Source: Dioscorea cayenensis subsp. rotundata (taxonomy: Eukaryota > Streptophyta > Magnoliopsida > Dioscoreales > Dioscoreaceae). Taken from it: DNA of 64,000 nt. A model generated the notes under the pieces. The model was not told the DNA's origin. It ran no database searches and saw only the letters and a program-made list of their open reading frames with translations. The translations under genes were made by a program, and so were the position numbers. Each line of letters starts with the position of its first letter. The first letter of the stretch is position 1. The DNA lies in contig NC_052475.1 in assembly GCF_009730915.1 (NCBI RefSeq), forward strand, positions 868,001 through 932,000. The letters are read 5' to 3'. Below are positions 25,781-37,388 of this stretch, piece after piece.

Positions 25781-25830
<50 letters not shown>

Positions 25831-25831
25831 T
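25781..25831. repeat. (TTA)n microsatellite
   Basis: About 17 uninterrupted TTA units, preceded by a shorter TTA run at 25737-25751. Confidence 0.95.
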
Positions 25832-26862
25832 ATAAATTAGTGTAATGGTTTGGTGCCCTGTCTTCTTCTTATTTTTTTAAAAATGAAAGATTTATAAGAA
25901 ATCATTGTGAATATTATATAGGTTTAAAAAGTCAATGATCAATTGAAGAAAAGAGAAACAATAGTGTGTGTGTGTTTATATAGATGTTAATTGGATAATG
26001 TTATCATAATGATTGATAAAAGAACAAAATGAAATTATCATTTAGTTGAAGGATCAAAATAGTTAATTTGTTTTGATTTAGGTTTTATATTATTAGATGT
26101 ATAATACAAATAAATTAACCTTTAAGAATTTGTTATTTATTTAGTTATGAAATAACATTTTGAAACAAGTGTAATATAGGTGGTTAAAACTAGTACTATA
26201 TTTATTTGGTAATTTATTTTATTCCGGTATGATCCTTGGGAATATTAAGAAAAGATGATGTGAGGATTATTATTTAAGAAGGAGAAAACACGGATATAAT
26301 TCAAGTTGCTTGTAGTACTAAAATCTTGGAATGGTTTGTGGTACTAAGATTCTAAACCAATGTAACATTTGACTGTATCTTTTCATTTATTGAAGTTTAT
26401 TTTATAATTTAATGAAATCTTTATATACTCTAAAAAAAATTACCTAATCACTTGTATATATATATATATAATAGCATTGTGTTTCATGTAGGATTTTTAT
26501 TTATTTATTTATTTTTATTATTTTAATGAAGATTGTCCATTAATATGCATGGTGGGTATTATCCTTTGCATTTAGTGTATGTAACTTTGTAAAAGAACAT
26601 TAAATTTAAAATGGAGAAGTACAATGGTTTTTATTCAAGATTATAAATAATGGGTGTGACAAATATATATTGTGATTAAAACTTTGCTATTAGAGTTATG
26701 GGCCGGAATTTTATAACGGCCATAGTTGCTTAATTCAGGCCCAACCCAACTAAATTGATCTTCTCCTGCAATGAATCCTCCCAACTTTATTATAACAATT
26801 TTTTTTTTTTTGAACAAAACTTTACTAATAACAATAATCACTTGCAAACATCACATTTATGG

Positions 26863-26916
<54 letters not shown>
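26863..26916. repeat. (TA)n microsatellite
   Basis: A pure TA run of about 54 bases, the longest simple repeat in the window. Confidence 0.95.
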
Positions 26917-26918
<2 letters not shown>

Positions 26919-27344
26919 CTTGCTAAAAAATTAAAAATAGAAATAACATTAGCTATTTAACTACATAAAGTAACAATGAGATATATAATACACACCATGG
27001 TATTTTAATATATTAAAACTAACAAAACATATTTATTTGCAAATTATTTTAAAAACATTTCAACTTTGATTATGGACTTTATTAATCAAACTAACATTGA
27101 ACACGTACCTCCCTAAACTTTATTTCCCCCCATCAATATCAAATAATAAAAGTACCATATTGTTTTCATAAAAACTAATAATAAAAGCTGATCCCAAGAC
27201 ACCTTTATTTCTCCCTAAAGTCATGTCAACTGGACCATGGCTTCACGTTCACATATGATTACATTCATAACCCTACACTCTTCTCAATTTAATCAAACAA
27301 TAAAAACCAACACTTTTTATATTATTCAATATTTTGGTAAATCC

Positions 27345-27350
<6 letters not shown>

Positions 27351-27386
<36 letters not shown>
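27351..27386. repeat. (TA)n microsatellite
   Basis: A pure TA run of about 36 bases. Confidence 0.95.
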
Positions 27387-27390
<4 letters not shown>

Positions 27391-27811
27391 GAAAACCATT
27401 TATATATCATTAAAAATTAAATAAAAGAAATGAATAGAAAGAGGAAAGCAGAGTGTAAGAGAAAGGGAGCATTAAAAAACAAGTAACCAATTCCATGAAA
27501 CATCTCACTTTGAGGGAGCATCACATCAAAGAAATGCAATATAAATATAAGACAGGCAGTCCTGTTTGGAGCTAGAACAACAGTTCCTCTTTCCTTCAAT
27601 TCCTCTTTTTAACTTAACTTAACCATTAGCCATTCATTTCCCTGTTTCTCTTGTGGCCCTTCTCTTCTCTTACCAAACTAAGAGACAACCCTCTTCTCCT
27701 TTCTCATCCCTGTTCCTCTCTCTGTCCTCCATTCCTAGCCCAAGCCCCACCACATACAAAGTTACAAACAACAACTTCAAACTCACTACTACTCTATTTC
27801 TTACAACTATA

Positions 27812-27915
27812 ATATATATATATATATATATAATTTTAATTATCATTGATTGTCACACACACCCACACACACACACACACACACTTAACTATTTATATAT
27901 ATATATATATATATA
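27812..27915. repeat. Compound (TA)n ... (CA)n ... (TA)n microsatellite
   Basis: Two TA runs (27812-27832 and 27893-27915) flank a CA run (27854-27884). All lie within 210 bp upstream of the IDA-like start codon, so they sit in its promoter or leader. Confidence 0.92.
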
Positions 27916-28020
27916 AAGCCATTGCCCTCTTTTATATACATGGTTATAGACTTATAATTCCCTACTCCTCTGCTTGTTCTTCTTCTTCATCAACTAGTCT
28001 AGCTTGTTGTGTTGTTTGTG

Positions 28021-28266
28021 ATGGGGAAAGAGATAAAGTTTATAAAGTTTTCATGGATAGTGGTGCTGGTTCTTGTGATGGCTGAGTGTTGCCATGGGAG
28101 TAGGAACAGCATGCAAGGGTTCCATTTAAAGCCAGAAGCCATGAGAAGAAGCCAAGGCTATTTCCTTGGTTTCTTGCCAAAAGCCATGCCTATTCCTCCT
28201 TCTGGCCCTTCCAAGCAGCACAACTCTGTTGGTTTGGACTCTTCTTCAAGTGTAACATCCCCTTGA
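28021..28266 (+). CDS. IDA-like (IDL) secreted signalling peptide precursor
   Basis: A single-exon precursor of 81 residues. Residues 1-26 (MGKEIKFIKFSWIVVLVLVM to CCHG) form a signal peptide. A variable linker follows, then the conserved EPIP block GYFLGFLPKAMPIPPSGPSKQHNSVG, whose predicted mature dodecapeptide is residues 57-68, PIPPSGPSKQHN. IDA/IDL peptides are hydroxylated at a Pro in this core and bind the HAESA/HSL2 receptor kinases outside the cell to trigger cell separation (floral abscission, lateral root emergence) and some stress responses. The family core is PIPPSAPSKRHN; here Gln replaces the Arg at residue 66, while the terminal His-Asn is kept. The ATG at 28021 was chosen because it directly opens the signal peptide; no upstream in-frame ATG precedes it. 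The family assignment is firm; the individual orthologue is not. Confidence 0.9.
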   Translation: MGKEIKFIKFSWIVVLVLVMAECCHGSRNSMQGFHLKPEAMRRSQGYFLGFLPKAMPIPPSGPSKQHNSVGLDSSSSVTSP

Positions 28267-30429
28267 TCTCTTTCTCTCTTTAATTTCTCCTCCTCTATTT
28301 TTTTATCTTGTGTTGATAATTAAACAGAGAGAGAGATGGAAAGATTTCAGGCTCTCAATCAGTTCTTCTTCTTGTTGCTTTTTTTTTGTGGAGTAAATTT
28401 GTGTAAAAAATTAAAATGATACATCTTTTTAAAGCTATTGTTGTGAAACGTACATTGATTTGCATGCATGCATGCATGATGTCATGCATGATATTTCTTT
28501 CTCTTGTTTCATTGGATAAATTGGAACTTGGAATGGTGTTGCTATTTTGTTTTATATATATATATATCACTCTGCAACCTCATTCAAATTCACAGCTTTT
28601 GTGCACTGTATTTTAACACGAGGGATTGGATTAGATTAAATTGGATTGGATTGATGGATGGATTTGAAAGGAAGCCGTGCGTGTGTCAACTTTTTTATTA
28701 ATTAATAATTAAAATTTCCCTTTTTTTTCTTTTAAAATAACAAAAACAATAATTATAATAATATGCATAGAAGAAGCAAAGAGGTTGGTGACGTGATTGA
28801 TAACAATGGGTCTAGAATTGAAGAAAGGGTTTATAGCCTAAACGATTCAGAACGCATGGCCTTCTTTGCGGGTCCCACAACGTACGTCAATCTCCGGCAT
28901 GTTTGCACACGGACATGTAATCCCGGTCCCACTTTTTTTCATCTTATTTTAAAGAAAAAAAAAAGATTTTCACCATCATCATCATTATTACTATGTTTTT
29001 ATCTTTTTATTTTTAATAAAACTGACAAAATAAAAAATAAACAGGTAAAAAATACTCAGTTTGATATCTCAGTAAATTGTAATTTGAGAGAATCAAATTT
29101 AAGACTTCTTACCTGTATGAATAACTACCAGTGAACCAATCTACGGTTTCCATTAGAACTTTGATAGTTTGATCTTTAAATTGCAAACCATATATACAAC
29201 AACTCCAAAAAAAGGAGGGATGTGGCAAGATGATTTTGCACATAATGCATTCATTTTTACTGTGGAGAAAAAAAAAAAAGAGGAGGTTTTCATTCAAGAA
29301 TTTATTATATATTATTATATAATGATATTTAATTCATGTGTCTCTCTCACTTCAAATCTAAATACTGTTCCATTTATAGTTCCAAAAGAGGAAATGGGAT
29401 GGCACACAGCATATGGACAAGAGAAAGCTACCAACCAATGCACCAAGTTGCATTGAATCATGTACCAATATCTCCATCAGGGTTCATATTTCACAGTGAA
29501 GAATTATGCCACCTTTTTTGGAAATTTGTGTGACCTCACAATGATTTTTTATTTTTTAACCTTGCATTGTCACCATGTGAAATCTTCTTCTTGTTCAGAT
29601 GTCAGTGACAAACGCAACTCATGAAGATATATGTCCTCTTCCATTTTTCCAATGCATTCTTTCAGAAATGTGTCCTATTATGTATGACATAGATCTAAAT
29701 TAAGTATAATCAAACTGATTTCTGTTTGCTTAAAAGTCTAAAATGAAAAACAATAATTCTTCACATGGACTGGGGAAGGAAAAGTGCAATGGTATATTGG
29801 TATGAATCAGTGATAAATGCCAATTAAACCATCCTTTGCTGATTTTGAAGGCTAAGAATATAAACAAGTGAACAAGATCAAGTAAAGATTCTCATGGCAC
29901 TGAAAAGGAGAGGAGTAGGATTTTGATCAAAGAACAAAGGATGTGTGCCATCCATCAGACATATAGCCAAGACAATGTTCTTGGTGTTGGCAAAGTCTTG
30001 GGAGACATATATCAAAGTTGATCTTAGAATGGAATATGATCACATTACCTGTTGACATGAATATTCTCATCTTCAAGCTCTCTCTCTGTCTCTCTCTCTT
30101 TCAAATGAACGGCAACTGAGCTCTTGCCTGTGCATCTCATCTGCGCGATATCTGTCATTTCAATAAAAACTAGAATAGAATGTAAGCATTGATGTTTATC
30201 TGCGAAAATAAGAGGTATAAAGTCGTAACTAAAGCCGGGTTTTATTCTGAACAAACTGGAATGGTTTCTTATTATCACAAGTTGTTGCAGCCATCAATGG
30301 ATGCTTCAAGGAACTATTCATTTTATGTTAAACAAGTCTTGAAGATGATTTCATTGGAATAGGACAATGATCATCAAGCAAAGAACAAGAAAGCTGGGTA
30401 TACTCCAGCTACACAACCAAACATCTTTA
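28267..30429. other. Intergenic between the IDA-like gene and SDH5
   Basis: This contains the 3' flank of the IDA-like gene, including overlapping TGCATGCA words at 28461-28492 (RY-type motifs). After that comes AT-rich DNA with a more complex, moderately GC island at 28760-28940 and another at 29340-29530. The latter has a 65-codon open frame without a family match. A CT-rich stretch lies at 30079-30110. No gene is called. Confidence 0.6.
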
Positions 30430-32416
30430 TCAAGCTCTTTGTTCTACATAGGAACCAGATATCCCAGAGGTACCAAGAAGTGTCACCTGCAAATGACAAA
30501 AGATAAGTTGGCACATGATTCAAATACTTTTAGTAGCACTGTAGTAACATCAGAAAGACACAGCACTACTACAAAGATGGCTTTCATTAGATAGGCATTC
30601 TAATCCTGATTCATGGATCTATATGTCAGATGTCAGACAGGATTGCGTTTATGTTAAAGAGATTAAATAAAAATTCTTCAAACACATAGAATCATCTAAG
30701 AGAATTTTAATTACCTTTCCCCACTCAGAACCAATGCCACTGCACCTCATCTTCAAGTGTATCATTTTTGTCCCCAACTCATTCTCGACTTTCTTCTTCA
30801 AAAATGCCTCATCAGGACCAAAAGCATCCAGATATGTCACGTAACGTTTATAAGCAGCTTTCAGAGCATCTTCGAGATAATCAGGCAAACGATCCACATT
30901 CTTCAAGAGCAAGGTCACAAAACATGGTAAGTGCCTTAGTATAAAACTTACAAATTAATTTCCGCTCTCAGTGTTCCGGGGCTTCATGTCATAATCTACA
31001 TAGAAGTAAACTCACCTCACCAGTTAAACCACAAAGGTCATCAAGTGCCATTCTGAGAGATACTAACACTGCTCCAAACTCCACTGAGGCCTCAGCTGCA
31101 CGGAAGACATTTGCCAAAGCCTCCTGGCCAGCTTTATCATCAGTATTTTTTGATAATGCCTTTTTAGTGCTGCCAAGGACGCTATCTGGGATTTCATCCC
31201 AGCTCATAGCCATCAAATCCTTGAACGCAGCTTCTATATCAGGATCAGCAAAAGCAGGAAACTGCTTCACATCAGCGCTGAACGAACGTTTAAAACTCAA
31301 AGCAAAAGGAATGCCACAATCTGGGAAAATAAAAAATTTGTCAATTTCAAGTGAAAACAATACTATTACCAAGGCAAGTGTATATGAAAGAATGGGAGTC
31401 ATGAAAGCAAGCAAATCATGACAATAAAAAGAGACATTCAGTTAAATTTATTTAATGAGAAGATTCACAGCTGACTTGATTCAGAACACTTAATCATGGG
31501 GCAATGAAGGCAGACTAATGTTGCAGGACTGTGAAGTTTGACAGTTTGTATTTGAAAAGCAATGAACCAGTGAAACATAAGCACCAAAAGTTGAGTCTTT
31601 GCTACATGTCTGGAAGAAAGAACCAATAACTCCAATTGCCCCTACTTATATTTAGAACATGCAAGGTACTTAATATCATGTTCCATCATGTGAGGTCATT
31701 GTCTTAGGGTATGCTAACATTTACTAAACATAGTTTGATAGAAAAAACAAAACAAAATACAAAGGTCATATATATAGCACTTAACAGAATGGAAGGCATA
31801 AGAACTCCAGCAAAAGTTGATCAGTGAAATAATTCAAAATCTAATGGTAAGTAGAGAATACCCTTTATATGCCAGCAAACACAACGGACCCCAATACAAT
31901 GCAGATAGATATTCGTGATAACACATGGAAGCTACATATCACAAAATCGATGAGAATTTCAGAATGAAGCATAATCAACAAAAAGATGGTAATTTTGAAT
32001 GGGAACAGACAATAAAAAAAAAACATTTTTTAAATCAGTATCAATCTAGAAACTAGTAAAGAAGTTTTTTTTAAAAAAAGAGAGAGGGAATTGAACAAAA
32101 CTCCAGTATCGCATCGATCTAAAAACACAAAAAATCACCGGGTGTTCTCAAATCTGAACAATATCATTAGCAAACATACATTAACAATCACCATCATCAT
32201 CAAGAATTATTCAATCTCAAATAAGGGAAAATAAAAGGGAGGGAGAAAGCATCAACCTGAGATCGGGCGGAAGATGGATGAGGAGGGGGAGAGACGAGGG
32301 CTGTGCTGAAGAAAACCTTTGGCGGTGATGGGGATGGTGGAGAAGCTCGACCTTGAGAGGAAGAGGAGCCTCCGGGCAGCGGAGGAGGACATCGAACGAA
32401 GGATCGCCGCCGCCAT
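30430..32416 (-). CDS. SDH5: Succinate dehydrogenase subunit 5, mitochondrial (plant-specific complex II subunit)
   Basis: Four exons on the minus strand: 32257-32416, 31016-31320, 30715-30900 and 30430-30486. All introns are GT-AG and in phase, giving 235 residues. Residues 1-50 (MAAAILRSMSSSAARRLLFL onward) are an Arg/Ser-rich mitochondrial presequence. The mature part carries the family blocks FADPDIEAAFKDLMAMSWDEIP, SKNTDDKAGQEALANVFRAAEA, LPDYLEDALKAAYKRYVTYL, FGPDEAFLKKKVENELGTKM, IHLKMRCSGIGSEWGKV and the end LGTSGISGSYVEQRA. SDH5 is one of the plant-only accessory subunits of complex II in the inner mitochondrial membrane. Its exact role is unsettled. The first intron is 936 bp. The last exon is only 19 codons and was placed because VTLLGTSGISGSYVEQRA follows directly after a tgcag acceptor. 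Confidence 0.94.
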
Positions 32417-32442
32417 CGTCGTCTTCTTTTCCGAGCTAACAA

Positions 32443-32443
32443 A

Positions 32444-32472
<29 letters not shown>
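32443..32472 (-). promoter_or_regulatory. CT-rich leader of SDH5
   Basis: A CT-dinucleotide-rich tract (minus strand) immediately upstream of the start codon fits a pyrimidine-rich plant 5' leader (Y-patch type). Confidence 0.5.
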
Positions 32473-32476
<4 letters not shown>

Positions 32477-32505
32477 AAGAAAAATACAACGTGGATTAGT
32501 AAATA

Positions 32506-32538
32506 AGCCCATGTTGGTGTTTGTTATTGGGCTGGGCT
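32506..32538 (-). promoter_or_regulatory. SDH5: Site II (TGGGCY) cluster in the SDH5 promoter
   Basis: Three TGGGCT/AGCCCA words (AGCCCA at 32506-32511, TGGGCT at 32528-32533 and at 32533-32538) lie about 90-125 bp upstream of the SDH5 start codon. Site II elements bound by TCP factors are well known in promoters of nuclear genes for plant respiratory chain proteins, so the context fits. Confidence 0.65.
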
Positions 32539-32738
32539 CATATTTCAGATGCCAATTTTTATATTGGGAGCTATATATTATGATATTATGATCCATTTTA
32601 TGATTTGGCCCTGAATACAACCCTCATGTTGATTTTTGTCTTTTGAAGGAAAAAAAAAATACAAATTTTCATTTTGGTTCTTGGCGTTAATCCAATGGAA
32701 TTATCACCAAAAATAGTAGCAACGGTGGTGTACATATT

Positions 32739-33790
32739 AGGGTTATAAATGAACTAAGTTATTTGCGAGTTGCTCGAAGCTCGATTTGAAAAAACTCGTT
32801 GAATCGAGCTCGAGCTTCACTTTTGATATTTTATAATTAATCGAGCCAAGCTCGAGCTATATACTACTTGATTCGTTAAAGCTTGCTGAATGAACTTGCT
32901 TAATGATCTTACTCGTGAGCCTACTCATGAATATGTTAAACAGATCTTATATGAGCCCATTCGCAAATCCCACTAAATGAATTTTGCTAAATGTGCATTT
33001 TTTTTTTTTAAAGTAGATTGTAAATGAACTGATACATTCATTGAAAGCTTGAAGGCTCAAAGCATTAAAACTCAGCTATGTTTATTTATTAAGTTCAACG
33101 AGTGATTTTCAAGTGTGATGCTTGTTAAGACTCATGGACAGCCCACTTAAAATATAATTAAATAATTATTTATGAAAATTATTAATAGGCTAATTTATAT
33201 TATTATTAACAAGTTTATTTATAAGAATTATTACTATTATTTATAGTATTATTAAGAGGCTAATTTATATTATTATTAATAAATTTATTTATAAGAATCA
33301 TTACTATTATTTATAGTATCATTAATAAACTTATTTATATAAAGCATTTATATAATCATTTATAGTGATATTAAATCATTATTTATGGGATCATTAATAA
33401 TAATATGTTATAAAAATATTACATAAAGTTAGTATAGACTTAAGTAATAGGATTAATTTATAATTTTTATTATAAAAAAATTTAATATTATTTTAAAATA
33501 ATAATAAATATTATTTATGAAAAAAATAACCGAGTTCTATCAAATAAATGAGTCAAATTTGAGCAACAGAATTTCATGAAGCATAGACTAGACTTGCGCT
33601 CAGCTTGAACTCAGTTGAAATAAGATCGAGCTTGGCTCAGATTTGATTAAAAAAAAAACTCTCCCTCGGCTCAGACTCAGTTAAAACAATTACACGTCAG
33701 ACTTGAGTATCGCCAAGCTCAACTCGGTCTCAATTTAAATAATGATGAAACAAGCTAAATAATGGTCAACCTCGGCTCATTTGCATACTC
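32739..33790. mobile_element. Candidate non-autonomous DNA transposon with GAGCTCGAGC-rich ends
   Basis: The left end (gggttataaatgaac at 32740) is followed by many cgagttgctcgaagctcg and cgagctcgagc words. The right end, read on the minus strand (33790 down), begins with a similar gcaaatgagccgagg and is again rich in gagccaagctcgatc words. The ends are thus imperfect inverted relatives. Such AGCTCGAGC-rich termini recur in many plant genomes in non-autonomous elements. The interior is AT-rich without coding capacity. A clean target-site duplication was not found and the superfamily (hAT or other) is left open. Confidence 0.45.
33187..33326. repeat. Two-unit tandem repeat, 70-bp unit
   Basis: Units starting at aggctaatttatattatt (33187 and 33257) run through a closely matching ttataagaa, tattactattatttatag and ending motif. 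They lie inside the candidate transposon. Confidence 0.8.
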
Positions 33791-35874
33791 GAAACATTTT
33801 TAGTTATTGTTGATAATTTGAATAATAATTAATATAAACATATTTATTTAGTTTAAAGAGAAATATCAAACATTTTTTTAATTTTATTAAAGGACGAAGA
33901 TAAATATTTGCATGTAGTTTTTTTAAGAAAAAAGTAAAGACATTCCTTCTGATATATTTTGTAGTTTATCAAATTTTCATAAAGATTAAAATAAAAAAAA
34001 TTTAAATAGGATTGAAAAGAAAATTGTTCACTAACAATAAGATTCAGTCGCAAATAATTAACTAAATAAACATACGTGCCCTTAATGAAGATATTTACTT
34101 CTAACTAGCTAACATTTCAAAGCTATCACGTTGTTTTCCCACACTTTATGAGGCTATAGCACCGATGAGAGGAAAACCTTGATGTTCAGAAAACAAAATA
34201 AATATGCTCATTTTGTCAGTTGAGGGGGGCAGAAAAAAAAATTTGTATTTCAAAACAAGAAATAAGTCAAAAGAAATGAAAAAAAACAGCATTTAACCAG
34301 CCTAAACAAGCATAGGATAACCCTTTCTAAAAGCCATTTTTGGCAATCTCAAATTATCTTAGCATTCACATATCATTCAGGAAAACCAAAGCTTACTTGT
34401 TGGCTGTCCCCCATGACACAATAAGATGTGATGCAGTGCAAACTCTCAGATATTGCCATGAATGACTTTGCTAGCACATCTTATTAGTCCAGAGAAAAGC
34501 CATAATCACAGGAAGCACAAAATTCTAAGGCAGGTAGCACAAAAGACATCTATTTTCAGTAAGATGAAACTGAACTAAACTGGTTTAGGGTTGCAAGAAT
34601 GACTGTTAATTTCCAGAATGCTTTGATTATGAATTCACAGCTACGAAGGCAGGTAAACAGGGCACGGCAACAAGAAGACAATGAGATCAAAATTGGGTAG
34701 CACTGGAAGATCAAAACCCGCAAAAACAGAAAGAAGGCCACAGATTGTTAGTCATAGAGAGCCATTACAGAGCCATCTCACCCACCCATCAAAAACGGGA
34801 ATTATTTATCCATGCTACTGATGAAGATTTACTCGAGCAAAATAGCAAAGGAGAACCCAAAAATGTGACTGGTGCAAAAGAACAATTCTGGAAAACCTCT
34901 TGGCACAAAACAGCAGCATGCTTGTGAAATGTATACATGCATGATAAAAGCACCTCAATCAGATTATTGAAACCATGAAATGATACAAAGATCATTCTGT
35001 GTGTGTAACATTGCGGATCATTGTTGTTGCTGCCAAATAAGAGCAGGAAACCAAATCCAAGAACGCAATATTAAGTGAAGTGAGTAACCCAACCCAAGCA
35101 TGGATCCAGAAAGATCACAAAGGCCAAACTGTAGCCTGCCAAAAGGTTAACACAATTAGAATCATCCAAGGGTTGATGAAGAAAACAGCAAACCTAACTA
35201 AAGAATCAAAATTTACCAGCTCTCATCACATAGATGACCGGAGCTAATAATTGGTTTCTAGGAAAATAAAGGAACCCAAAGATGCCACCACATATACTTG
35301 ATGACCCTGCTATATAAATACCCAGAGCTGATGAACAAATCTTCGAGTTTCAAGAAAAACTTAGAACCCGGTACCAAGGACAACAAAGGGATCTGTGGCT
35401 CAAAGAGGTTTTACTGTGTAACGCGGAGGGCATCCATGTAAAATCCGACATGCCAGGAATTCGATGTCATCAAAAGTAGGCTAGCAAATCACCCAGGTTT
35501 CAGCAGCAATTATATCAACGATTTCAAAACACCAAATTCGAAATGCATGTCAAGCAAAAGTAATGTGTCCCATCCACACATCTTAAGAGCACAAAATAAT
35601 CTGGTAAGTTACATCCTACGCAAGAGTCACAGTTGAATAATGATCAGCTGCAAAGATGATCCAGGGCATATACCAAATGCAGCTAAATGTCCAAGAAACG
35701 CAAAAATAAAACCAAGTTCAGCACCAACAAGACGCTTTCCCTCAGCACAGGCCGGAAGCTACAGCTGGACCAGCTAAAGAATTCCTCCATTGGTTCGGGC
35801 ATAAAACCTAAATATTGAATTACACTTGAAAGAAAGTCGCATACCTGGCTTAAAGCTTGAGAGGAAGCCATTCA

Positions 35875-36671
35875 TTATGAACGGTAGCCGCTGCCACCAC
35901 CACCGCCGCCGCCGCCTGGGCGTTCATATGGACCTGACCTATCTCGATTGTACCGATCACTTCCTGAGCCACCACGGCCACCCCCATCCCTATTACGACC
36001 TCCATATCGGTCACCATTACGATCAGGGCCATGACGACTGTTTCCACCACCTCCACCATACCTATCATCCCTGCCACCATAACGGTCATCGCGGCCACCA
36101 AACCTATCTCCTCTAGGCCCATCACTTGATGGACACTCCCTAGCAAAGTGCCCAGGCTTGCCACATTTGAAGCAGTCTCCACCTCCACTGTTAGAGCCAC
36201 GCCCACCACCATAGTCACGCCCACGGTCACGATCGCGTCCACGATCATAATCACGATCTCTACCAGAGCCTTGTGGCTGTGCTTTGTCAACGGTTATCGA
36301 CCGCCCATCAAGATCAATTCCATTCATTGCTTCAATGGCATCATCCATGGCCTTCTCATCATCAAAGGTGATGAAACCAAATCCACGAGATCGGCCTGAA
36401 AACTTGTCCACAACTACCTAGTTTTCCAAACAAGCATGGTGGTGTAAAATTTAGACTAACAACTTCTAATAACACAAATCACAACTATAATGTAACATGA
36501 TTAATAAACATAAAAAGGAGTAAAACAAGTAAAGGTTCCACATATAAACATTGACTGTACCTTTGCTTCAGTAAGGCGGCCAAACTTCTCAAATGCTTCC
36601 CTTAACCCTTTATCAGAAGTAGACCATGACAGTCCTCCAATGAAACAACGAAACTCCGATTGATCCGACAT
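35875..36671 (-). CDS. RZ1A: Glycine-rich RNA-binding protein with zinc knuckle (RZ-1A type)
   Basis: Two coding exons: 36561-36671 and 35875-36417, giving 217 residues. An RRM covers residues 7-85, with RNP2 CFIGGL and RNP1 [13 protein letters not shown] zinc knuckle [14 protein letters not shown] follows, then a C-terminal Gly/Arg/Asp/Tyr-rich tail (repeated GGRDDRYGG) ending in a run of Gly. This order is the RZ-1 family: nuclear RNA-binding proteins that affect splicing and, in the A form, cold response. The coding intron falls after RNP2 at the usual GRP position. An additional 5' UTR intron is likely at 36687-37337, between CAAAGAG|gtagtt (minus strand) and a tcaatcag acceptor 15 bases before the ATG. 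A donor 30 nt after the stop suggests a 3' UTR intron as well. Confidence 0.93.
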
Positions 36672-36686
36672 GTCAAAATTCACTGG

Positions 36687-37337
36687 CTGATTGATAGCAA
36701 CGAATGAACACGCCAAAGGTCAAATTTACAAGGTACCTCAAATAACACTAACCAGAACATCATACTCGTTTATCAAGCATTACATACACACAAAAGAAAG
36801 TATCTGAACAAAACAAAGAAAACACAAAGAACCAAACCAAAAGATGTCTTTAATAGTCATCCTAAAACAACATTTGTTGCCCATACAGTTCAAATCTAAA
36901 TATCAAATTACAGAGAAAATCGAGTTACCATCCAAGCATAACAAAATAGATCCCTCAAACGTAATCCAGCAACGTATACATCTATCACAACCATTCAAAA
37001 GAATCAAAACCATGCACATAAAAAAAAAAAACCTAAATCACTAATCAGATGTACAAACAAGAAAAAAAAAAAGGCAAACTTTTCAACATCACAACATCAA
37101 TCGAAACCATAACAACAATCTGGCAATAACCTAGTAATAAAATCAAAATCTACCACAAATTACAAGCCAAAAAAAAACCCAGAAACCCTACATGTAACAA
37201 GATAAACAGATCTAAGCCTCTTTCACATCAAAACCAAAACAGAAGCAAAATCATCCAAGCAGAGACAAATATGAACTATAATCAAAGAAATTGACGATAC
37301 GACACGATTAAAGAAGAGATTTTAGATGAAAAACTAC
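36687..37337 (-). other. RZ1A: Probable 5' UTR intron of RZ-1A
   Basis: On the minus strand, GCACAAAGAG|gtagtttttc provides a donor at 37337 and gctatcaatcag|CCAGTG an acceptor at 36687. The 651-bp interval is AT-rich like an intron, with a GC-rich first exon to about 37440. Confidence 0.6.
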
Positions 37338-37388
37338 CTCTTTGTGCAAGAGATCGACGGAGAGACCTCTGCGCCGCTTTGAACGCCA

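Larger units (their letters stand above)
22030..28020. other. AT-rich intergenic spacer with tandem repeats and microsatellites
   Basis: The first 350 bases are the GC-mixed leader and promoter of the U-box gene. A four-unit degenerate tandem repeat follows (22390-23375). From 25250 to 27920 the DNA is dominated by TA, TTA and CA microsatellites. No open frame resembles a known protein. The last 350 bases are the promoter and leader of the IDA-like gene, interrupted by TA and CA runs. Confidence 0.65.
32600..35840. other. Intergenic between SDH5 and RZ-1A
   Basis: This holds a candidate transposon (32739-33790), AT-rich DNA to 34100, and then a less AT-rich stretch (34160-35840) with no open frame of note. 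The latter stretch is downstream of RZ-1A on its strand and may be its 3' UTR with introns, because a splice donor follows closely after the RZ-1A stop. Confidence 0.5.

Noticed and set aside
28461-28492. TGCATGCA cluster as a hairpin or microRNA precursor
   Set aside because: The self-complementarity comes from a short simple repeat; there is no stem of microRNA length.
29336-29533. 65-codon frame containing VPISPSG, reminiscent of the IDA core
   Set aside because: It has no signal peptide and lacks the PIPPS...HN pattern; the likeness is too short to support a second IDL gene.
35850-36290. Val/Met-rich frame overlapping RZ-1A
   Set aside because: It is a second-frame shadow of the Gly/Arg/Asp-rich tail; RZ-1A is unambiguous.
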